Shown piece after piece: positions 5,906 through 12,194 of a stretch of DNA of 12,194 nucleotides (position 1 is the stretch's first letter; each line of letters starts with the position of its first letter). Location of the stretch: NCBI GenBank assembly GCA_003601535.1, contig PIXW01000023.1:1-12194 (forward strand), given 5' to 3'. The stretch is from ANME-2 cluster archaeon. GTDB lineage: Archaea > Halobacteriota > Methanosarcinia > Methanosarcinales > Methanogasteraceae. Below the pieces are notes generated by a model. The model was not told the DNA's origin, made no database searches, and was given only the letters and a program-made list of their open reading frames with translations. Position numbers and translations under genes: made by a program.

Positions 5906-6846
5906 CGTCTGCGATACGTGTCCGTGATCTGAGTTACACCTACCCAGATGGGACGGTTGCACTTGAGAACATCTCGTTCGAGATCGAAAAAGGCGAGTCC
6001 GTAGCACTTGTCGGACCAAACGGTGCAGGCAAATCGACGCTGCTACTCCACTTAAACGGCATACTGCACAGCAGCGGATCACGAGGGGCTATCGAGGTTC
6101 TGGGCGAGGCTGTCGATCCGAAGAAGGTGCATGAGATGCCAAAAAAGATCGGTATCGTCTTCCAGAACCCTGATGACATGCTCTTTATGCCCATGCTTGC
6201 TGATGACGTGGCATTCGGTCCGATCAATCTCGGAGTCGAGAGAGATGAGGTAGAGAGAAGGATTAAGGACTCGCTTGAGATGGTTGGGCTTGCCGGGTAC
6301 GAGACACGGGTTCCGCACCACCTGAGCGGCGGCGAAAAGAAGCGTGCAGCGCTTGCAACGGTACTTTCGATGGAGCCTCTGATCCTTGCACTGGATGAGC
6401 CCACAGCCAATCTGGACCCAAAGAGCAGGAGCGAACTTATAGAGATTCTTAAGAGACTGAAGGATGAAGGAAAGACGCTTTTAATCATCACACATGATAT
6501 AAACGCAATTCCTGAACTTGCAGATCGGGTCATCGTCCTCAATAATACCGTTATCGCAGATGGGACGACCCGTGAAATCTTTTCAGATACTGAGATGCTT
6601 GTTGCGGCAGGGCTTGAGGTTCCGGTAATCATGCAACTCTTTGAGGTTCTCCAGGCTTTCGGATATCCATGCGATGTGCTCCCGCTATCGATCGAAAGCG
6701 CGGTCAGGAATCTGACGCGGACGATCGAGAACGGGGACGGGCACATCCACCTGCATATCCACAAGCATACGCACAGAGAGATCGGTTACGCCCGCAGCAA
6801 GTATCAGCATCATGCTGACGTGAATCATTCGGAAAAGGCTACATGA
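5902..6846 (+). CDS. nikO: NikO/CbiO ATP-binding subunit with a histidine-rich tail
   Basis: This 314-residue ABC ATPase powers the importer from the cytoplasmic side. The Walker A motif GPNGAGKS is at residues 38-45, the Q-loop glutamine at 88, the LSGGE signature at 141-145, Walker B LALDEP with E166 as catalytic base, and the switch histidine at 198. The first ~275 residues match the standard CbiO length. The remaining tail carries nine histidines (H281, H283, H285, H287, H289, H291, H303, H304, H309) in an alternating pattern and could bind nickel inside the cell or sense it. The gene overlaps nikQ by four bases and is the last gene of the operon. No convincing terminator was seen on the plus strand after it. 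Confidence 0.9.
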   Translation: MTSAIRVRDLSYTYPDGTVALENISFEIEKGESVALVGPNGAGKSTLLLHLNGILHSSGSRGAIEVLGEAVDPKKVHEMPKKIGIVFQNPDDMLFMPMLADDVAFGPINLGVERDEVERRIKDSLEMVGLAGYETRVPHHLSGGEKKRAALATVLSMEPLILALDEPTANLDPKSRSELIEILKRLKDEGKTLLIITHDINAIPELADRVIVLNNTVIADGTTREIFSDTEMLVAAGLEVPVIMQLFEVLQAFGYPCDVLPLSIESAVRNLTRTIENGDGHIHLHIHKHTHREIGYARSKYQHHADVNHSEKAT

Positions 6847-6893
6847 GGCACGGTTGCTCGCAAAAAAAGTGCTGAACTAAATTATTGCAGTAC

Positions 6894-6924
6894 AAAAATA
6901 AAAAAGGTGCTCGAATGGCACCTT
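6894..6924 (-). terminator. Intrinsic-type terminator of mtd
   Basis: On the minus strand a 7-bp hairpin, AAGGTGC/GCACCTT, with a 7-nt loop (6904-6924) overlaps the mtd stop codon. It is followed by TTTTTTATTTTT, the complement of 6894-6905. This is a strong and conventional 3' end. Confidence 0.75.
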
Positions 6925-7762
6925 ACGCTGGTTTATCATAGAGCTTGGTCTTGGTCAGCAGGTTGCCTGCCTTTGCATGTGGCTGACGGAATACGGTGTC
7001 GTTTGACTTCTCAATCTCTCTCGCTTCTCTTGCAAGACATGCCGCTGCATTCATCAACTCATGACCAGCAGCAGCGGTCAGCGTGACCTTCTCAACATCC
7101 TTGTGTATGAAACACGCCGGGAAGTTGATCGCTGCAACCGTGTTTGCCATGTGCAGTGCCGCAAGAGCCTTTGCCTTTGCGTACGGATTCTCGAAGCATC
7201 CGCGCTCAACGCACTTCTCAGGTGTTGCAAGGATATACGGCAGTTCAAGGTCTTTTCCTGATTTGCCTGATGCGACCTGATCAACCACCTTGTCCAGCTC
7301 CTCCTGAATCATACGTACTACACCGCATGTGGACAGAACCTTCATCGCATCCGAGTTAAACGACGCCATCTCTGTCGGGTCAAGGAACTCTCTTTTTGCA
7401 CCGATCAATGGATCGACCTTCAATATGATCGACCCGAAACCGGCATCTTTGAGTGCCTGACGTGCATCCTTCTTGTCAGGTCCGTCCGAAATAACGATCG
7501 TCGGCGTGTTCTTGTAGATCTCCCGCGCTGCGGTCGGTCCGGGCGCGCCCGCGTTCGGGCTGATCATCACCACAAAATCAGGATCCCAGTGTTTAATCAA
7601 CGCTTCCGTGTCCTTTGCCTCGTCCGGGCTCATCTTTGCGCCGGTACCGAGCGTCCGTACCATAATACCCTCTCTTGCTGCAATCTCATCAAGAATCAGG
7701 TCAATCACCTGGGACATCCCAAGATTCCCAAGCTTCACAAATCCAATCTTTACATCAGTCAT
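6923..7762 (-). CDS. mtd: F420-dependent methylenetetrahydromethanopterin dehydrogenase (Mtd)
   Basis: This 279-residue cytosolic enzyme catalyses reversible hydride transfer between coenzyme F420 and methylene/methenyl-tetrahydromethanopterin, a central step of methanogenesis and its reversal. It is recognised along its whole length: the N-terminal KIGFVKLGNLGMS, the MISPNAGAPGP segment, the DGPDKKDA segment and the C-terminal AAAGHELMNAAACLAREAREIEKSNDTVFRQPHAKAG region (given here as landmarks near residues 230-265) are all family hallmarks. Length is normal and no defect is visible. A GGTGA ribosome binding site is at 7769-7773, 6 nt from the ATG, and a TATA box lies farther upstream. The gene is monocistronic, convergent with the nik operon and divergent from rnz. 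It is the best single marker in the window for methanopterin-based C1 metabolism. Confidence 0.95.
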   Translation of the reverse strand: MTDVKIGFVKLGNLGMSQVIDLILDEIAAREGIMVRTLGTGAKMSPDEAKDTEALIKHWDPDFVVMISPNAGAPGPTAAREIYKNTPTIVISDGPDKKDARQALKDAGFGSIILKVDPLIGAKREFLDPTEMASFNSDAMKVLSTCGVVRMIQEELDKVVDQVASGKSGKDLELPYILATPEKCVERGCFENPYAKAKALAALHMANTVAAINFPACFIHKDVEKVTLTAAAGHELMNAAACLAREAREIEKSNDTVFRQPHAKAGNLLTKTKLYDKPA

Positions 7763-7796
7763 GATGTGTCACCGCGTTTCGTATCACGATTATGAG

Positions 7797-7802
7797 ATAT
7801 AA
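7797..7802 (-). promoter_or_regulatory. TATA box of mtd
   Basis: The minus strand reads TTATAT. Initiation about 26 bp downstream would fall near 7773-7775, giving a leader of roughly 11-13 nt that just includes the GGTGA ribosome binding site. The spacing supports a strong promoter for a highly expressed enzyme. Confidence 0.55.
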
Positions 7803-7814
7803 GGTTATTGATCA

Positions 7815-7858
7815 GGACATCCGGCTCTTCGGATAGAAGACAGATGTCCGGCTTCGGG
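7815..7858. promoter_or_regulatory. Repeat cluster in the mtd-rnz divergent promoter region
   Basis: A 7-bp inverted repeat, GGACATC (7815-7821) and GATGTCC (7843-7849), is separated by 21 bp. Within and beyond it, TCCGGCTCTTCGG (7820-7832) and TCCGGCTTCGGG (7847-7858) form an imperfect direct repeat, and ATCCG/CGGAT (7819-7834) forms a small hairpin. The cluster lies just upstream of the mtd TATA box and could be a regulator binding site. Confidence 0.35.
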
Positions 7859-7878
7859 CGTTCTTGTTTTCGCATAAC

Positions 7879-7887
7879 AACTAAATA
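7879..7887 (+). promoter_or_regulatory. TATA-like box of rnz
   Basis: AACTAAATA is centred about 28 bp before the rnz ATG at 7911. No Shine-Dalgarno sequence precedes that ATG, so a leaderless transcript starting at or beside the ATG is likely. Confidence 0.4.
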
Positions 7888-7910
7888 CCGAGATGTGAAA
7901 TACGACATGC

Positions 7911-8825
7911 ATGCTCCGTGTGACATTCTTGGGAACCGGTGGCTCGTTGCCGACACCGCATAGAAACCCGTCCGCAATCCTGGTTAACCGCAAAGGAGAA
8001 CTGATGCTCTTCGATTGTGGTGAAGGGGCTCAGCAGCAGATGATGCGGGCAAAAACAGGGATGATGAAGCTTTCTTCTATTTTTATCACCCATCTGCATG
8101 CCGATCACATTCTTGGTATACCCGGACTGATCCAGACCATGTCCTTTCACGGACGGGAGGATCCATTGTTCATATACGCACCAGAACGATCGTTCGAACA
8201 GATCACCTATCTCACACATATCGGATATACCAGACCAAGGTTTGATGTGCGGATCACAGAACTGTCACCAGGAGATGTGATTGAACGTGACGAGTATGAT
8301 GTCACTGCCATCAGAACCGAGCATAATGTACCTTCGATCGGATATGCACTTTTTGAGCACCAGCGAACAGGGAGGTTCGATCGCGAGCGGGCAATTGAAC
8401 TCGGAGTGCCGCCAGGACCGCTATTTTCAAGATTGCAGCGTGGTGAGAGCGTTACAGTAGATGGGAAGACCGTGCATCCGGAGGATGTGCTTGGCAGTCC
8501 GAGACCTGGGAGGCGTATCGTTTACACAGGCGATACCAGACCAACAGATACGGTACTTGAGGCAAGTCGCGGCGTTGACCTGTTGATTCATGACGGCAGT
8601 CTGGCTCACGATCTTGTTGACTGGGCGCGCGAAACCATGCACTCCACCGCAAGAGAAGCCGCACTCCTCGCAAAGGAAGCAGGGGTGCGGAAATTGGTAT
8701 TAACGCATATCAGCTCCAGGTATGCTGATCCATCACCGATTGTGAAGGATGCGGAGGCTGTATTCGATCGTGTGCAGGTTGCAAGAGATTTTCTGGAGAT
8801 TGAGATACCGTACCGTGATTCATGA
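7911..8825 (+). CDS. rnz: Ribonuclease Z, tRNA 3' endonuclease
   Basis: This 304-residue enzyme of the metallo-beta-lactamase fold cuts tRNA precursors after the discriminator base so that CCA can be added. Visible landmarks are the N-terminal FLGTGGSLPTPHRN, the zinc-binding HLHADH at residues 61-66, a HNVPSIGY segment, GDTRP with a metal-binding aspartate, the HST motif (MHSTAREAA) and the final THISSRY histidine. The length is typical of archaeal and bacterial RNase Z. No in-frame start lies upstream, and the gene appears leaderless. Both tRNA genes in this window lack encoded CCA, which fits the need for this enzyme. It converges on tRNA-Thr. Confidence 0.95.
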   Translation: MLRVTFLGTGGSLPTPHRNPSAILVNRKGELMLFDCGEGAQQQMMRAKTGMMKLSSIFITHLHADHILGIPGLIQTMSFHGREDPLFIYAPERSFEQITYLTHIGYTRPRFDVRITELSPGDVIERDEYDVTAIRTEHNVPSIGYALFEHQRTGRFDRERAIELGVPPGPLFSRLQRGESVTVDGKTVHPEDVLGSPRPGRRIVYTGDTRPTDTVLEASRGVDLLIHDGSLAHDLVDWARETMHSTAREAALLAKEAGVRKLVLTHISSRYADPSPIVKDAEAVFDRVQVARDFLEIEIPYRDS

Positions 8826-8838
8826 TACCATGATTCAC
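8815..8838 (+). repeat. Inverted repeat/hairpin across the rnz stop codon
   Basis: Arms GTGATTCATG (8815-8824) and CATGATTCAC (8829-8838) pair over 10 positions with one T-T mismatch and a 4-nt loop. The TGA stop lies inside the hairpin. No T-tract follows, so it is not a standard terminator, but it may mark the mRNA 3' end facing the convergent tRNA gene. Confidence 0.5.
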
Positions 8839-8868
8839 ATCGTCCGGTGTGATGAAGGGATTGCAGCA

Positions 8869-8941
8869 AGCCGCCGGTGGGATTTGAACCCACGATCTGC
8901 TGATTACGAATCAGCCGCTTTTCCTGCTAAGCCACGGCGGC
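8869..8941 (-). tRNA. tRNA-Thr(CGT)
   Basis: The minus strand gives a standard 73-nt cloverleaf without intron. The acceptor is GCCGCCG/CGGCGGC with U73, the discriminator usual for archaeal tRNA-Thr. The D arm is GCTT/AAGC, the anticodon stem GCTGA/TCAGC with loop TTCGTAA, the variable loop AGATC, and the T arm GTGGG/CCCAC with loop TTCAAAT. The anticodon CGT is at 8906-8908 and reads ACG codons. CCA is not encoded. The gene is convergent with rnz and divergent from the UPF0200 gene. Confidence 0.95.
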
Positions 8942-8965
8942 GCAGCATGATATGATTGCAACCCC

Positions 8966-8982
8966 AACAGTTAAGAGTTACG
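8966..8982. promoter_or_regulatory. Possible overlapping promoters for tRNA-Thr and the UPF0200 gene
   Basis: The short gap between the tRNA 5' end (8941) and the GTG start at 9001 contains AGTTAAGAGTTA. On the minus strand CTCTTAACT lies about 30 bp before the tRNA. On the plus strand the same element lies about 26 bp before the GTG. Each placement fits an archaeal TATA box, though the sequence itself is a weak match. Confidence 0.3.
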
Positions 8983-9000
8983 ACAGGATGATCTTAAGAT

Positions 9001-9561
9001 GTGAGAATCGTTGCATTCGTCGGCATGCCGGCATCAGGGAAGTCGGAAGCTGCAAAAACAGCAAACAAGCGTAACATTCCTGTGATCGTGATGGGTGATG
9101 TTGTGCGGAGGGAAGCGGAAAGACGCGGGCTTGATCCGAGCGATGCGAACATCGGCGGGCTGGCTGACCAGTTGAGAGCAGCAGAAGGGATGGATGCGAT
9201 TGCAAAGCGATGTATACCGCTGATCCGTGAACTCCATAAAGATGCTGTGGTGATCGATGGCATCAGAGGACCTGCCGAGGTGGATCTCTTCAGACGCGAG
9301 TTTGGAGATGATTTTATGCTGATATCGATCGTTGCGTCGATCGATATTCGTCTTGAGCGGATCATCAGCAGGAAGCGATCCGATGCGGTCACCAGTATCA
9401 AATCGCTGGAGATAAGAGACGAACGCGAACTCGGGTGGGGCATGGGCGATGCGATCGCATCTGCCGATCATGTTATCCGAAACACTGGTACGCTCGATCA
9501 GTTTCTTGAAGAGGTGGAGTTTATGATCGATCAGATCAGGCAGGATACCTGGAAAAAATGA
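9001..9561 (+). CDS. UPF0200-family P-loop protein (dephospho-CoA kinase-like, archaeal)
   Basis: This 186-residue cytosolic protein has a Walker A motif GMPASGKS at residues 8-15, directly after the first strand. It also has VMGDVVRRE, as in nucleoside/dephospho-CoA kinase relatives, and a VIDGIRGPAEV strand-loop that resembles the acceptor-binding region. It matches the archaeal UPF0200 family in size and motifs. The family is related to CoaE-type kinases but its reaction is not established as far as I know, so no function is assigned. Translation starts at GTG 9001. GGATGAT at 8987-8993 could be a ribosome binding site, or the mRNA may be leaderless. The ATG overlapping this point (8999) is out of frame and meets a stop at once. 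The gene is followed 9 bp later by purH2, probably in one operon. Confidence 0.8.
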   Translation: MRIVAFVGMPASGKSEAAKTANKRNIPVIVMGDVVRREAERRGLDPSDANIGGLADQLRAAEGMDAIAKRCIPLIRELHKDAVVIDGIRGPAEVDLFRREFGDDFMLISIVASIDIRLERIISRKRSDAVTSIKSLEIRDERELGWGMGDAIASADHVIRNTGTLDQFLEEVEFMIDQIRQDTWKK

Positions 9562-9570
9562 GGGATTGGT

Positions 9571-10080
9571 GTGAAGAAAGCTCTGATAAGCGTATACAGC
9601 AAAAGAAATCTGAAAAAATTTGCAAAGAATCTATCTAACCTCGGAATAGAGATAATTGCAACAGAGGGAACAGCAAGAGAACTATCGCAGAATGAAATTC
9701 CAGTAACCCGCGTCTCAGAGTTCACAGGATTCTCTGAACTTTTGGGCGGCGGAATAAAGACGCTTCACCCGGCGATCCACGCCGCAATCGCAACCGGAGA
9801 GATATCCATCGTTGTCGTGAACCTCATTCCGCTGAGATCGATTGAACGTATGGATATCGGCGGCGTTGCGCTTCTGAAATCCGCGATAAAGAATTTCAAG
9901 AATGTTGCGGCTGTAACAGATCCGGAACAGTACGGCGGTGTGATCGAAGAGATCGCAGGCACTGGAGACATCTCTTATGAGACAAGATTGTCTCTTGCCA
10001 TCCTGGCGTCCGCATACATCGTGGAATACGAATCGGAAGCAGGTAAGATTCTTGAGGGGATGAGACCGCGGTCGCTGTAG
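9571..10080 (+). CDS. purH2: IMP cyclohydrolase, stand-alone PurH N-terminal (MGS-like) domain
   Basis: This 169-residue protein corresponds to the IMP cyclohydrolase half of bacterial PurH, the last step of purine synthesis (FAICAR to IMP). It shows ALISVYSKRNL, EIIATEGTARELSQ, VSEFTGFSELLGGGIKTLHP and DIGGVALLKSAIKNFKNVAAVTDP, all typical of this domain. It is about 30 residues shorter than the bacterial domain because the stretch after the KTLHP-IHA motif is condensed, and the AICAR transformylase half is absent. In archaea that second step is often done by PurP, and the separated cyclohydrolase is called PurH2. The start is GTG at 9571 with a GAGG ribosome binding site overlapping the stop of the UPF0200 gene. 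The family assignment is strong. Activity in the shortened form is inferred. Confidence 0.85.
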   Translation: MKKALISVYSKRNLKKFAKNLSNLGIEIIATEGTARELSQNEIPVTRVSEFTGFSELLGGGIKTLHPAIHAAIATGEISIVVVNLIPLRSIERMDIGGVALLKSAIKNFKNVAAVTDPEQYGGVIEEIAGTGDISYETRLSLAILASAYIVEYESEAGKILEGMRPRSL

Positions 10081-10258
10081 GTCTCACGCTCTCACTTCTG
10101 GAGATTGGCGAGAACTGTGGGGCTTGGGGGTATTCCGAACTCAGGAATACGGATGGATCGATTGTTCACATGAGACTTATGGACTGTTTCCCGGTCCCGG
10201 AGCGCTGAAGCAGGAACTGGATATTACGTATCTGGAGTACGGGCATGTCTGATTTTTA
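10081..10258 (+). other. Intergenic region with an unexplained open frame
   Basis: This gap lies between the convergent purH2 and gyrB genes. One plus-strand frame is open from 10064 to the TGA at 10250-10252 (62 codons before the stop). Its translation looks protein-like near the end, with segments such as TQEYGWIDCSHETY and PGALKQELDITYLEYG. It has no ATG or GTG and no ribosome binding site; only one TTG (10124) is in frame. A gene remnant is possible, chance is also possible, and no family is recognised. The gap also contains a 7-bp hairpin, GTATTCC/GGAATAC, at 10130-10150. Confidence 0.25.
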
Positions 10259-12148
<1,890 letters not shown>

Positions 12149-12166
12149 TTATAGTGGGCAGAAGAT

Positions 12167-12178
12167 CGTAAAGTTATT
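12167..12178 (-). promoter_or_regulatory. Possible promoter element of gyrB
   Basis: The minus strand reads AATAACTTTACG, centred about 30 bp before the gyrB ATG. This would produce a leaderless mRNA, in line with the lack of a ribosome binding site. The match to a TATA box is weak. Confidence 0.25.
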
Positions 12179-12194
12179 GCGCGGCTGGTTGCAG

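Noticed and set aside
5940..6764. Long minus-strand open frame (274 codons) opposite nikO
   Set aside because: It lies entirely antisense to the ABC ATPase, whose motifs and length are intact. The translation is serine-rich and low in recognisable features, as expected for a shadow frame.
2968..6846. Reading the transporter as a cobalt (CbiMNQO) system or one under a cobalamin riboswitch
   Set aside because: No CbiN-like gene and no recognisable B12-box leader were seen. The NikK and NikL partners indicate the nickel-type arrangement, though metal choice is not proven by sequence.
8994..9443. Minus-strand open frame opposite the UPF0200 gene
   Set aside because: The plus-strand frame has a Walker A motif at its N-terminus and a proper operon context. 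The minus-strand product is a serine- and isoleucine-rich shadow.

Overview
This window reads as a euryarchaeal chromosome segment. It carries an F420-dependent methylene-tetrahydromethanopterin dehydrogenase (Mtd), an elongator tRNA-Met interrupted by an archaeal intron, tRNA genes without encoded CCA, a stand-alone archaeal-type IMP cyclohydrolase, a UPF0200 kinase-like protein and a DNA gyrase B. Archaeal TATA-like boxes sit about 26-30 bp from several starts, and ribosome binding sites of the GGAGGTGA/GGTGA type occur alongside apparently leaderless genes. Mtd together with gyrase and a nickel importer fits a methanopterin-using lineage such as a class II methanogen, an ANME or alkane-oxidising relative, or an Archaeoglobus-like organism. 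The sequence alone does not decide between them.

Layout, left to right. (1) A radical SAM protein on the minus strand (1-867) runs off the left edge. It is divergent from a PAP2-family membrane phosphatase with an unusual C-terminal zinc ribbon (1039-1980). (2) An intron-containing tRNA-Met(CAT) lies on the minus strand (1993-2097). (3) A HypB/UreG-like GTPase on the minus strand (2148-2849) is divergent from a complete five-gene energy-coupling-factor metal importer in the order nikK-nikM-nikL-nikQ-nikO (2968-6846). (4) mtd on the minus strand, with a clear terminator, is divergent from RNase Z. (5) tRNA-Thr(CGT), minus strand, is divergent from a UPF0200 gene that is followed 9 bp later by a PurH-type IMP cyclohydrolase. 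(6) A 178-bp gap holds an unexplained open frame. (7) gyrB, minus strand, fills the right end.

How the genes fit together. The centre looks like a nickel module. NikK and NikL are outward-facing accessory proteins, NikM is the substrate-binding membrane protein, and NikQ plus NikO are the transmembrane coupler and the ATPase, which has a histidine-rich tail. The divergent GTPase has candidate metal-binding cysteines and a histidine and shares the promoter region, so it is a reasonable candidate metallochaperone or maturation factor for nickel enzymes. That link is inference. Nickel demand would suit a C1-metabolising archaeon with Mtd. The other genes are housekeeping: tRNA 3' processing, purine synthesis and DNA topology.

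Points most worth a second look are the PAP2-zinc ribbon fusion, the 7-11-7 inverted repeat in front of nikK, the terminator-like hairpin between nikK and nikM, the repeat cluster between mtd and rnz, and the unexplained frame after purH2. No CRISPR array, insertion sequence or integration site was seen.
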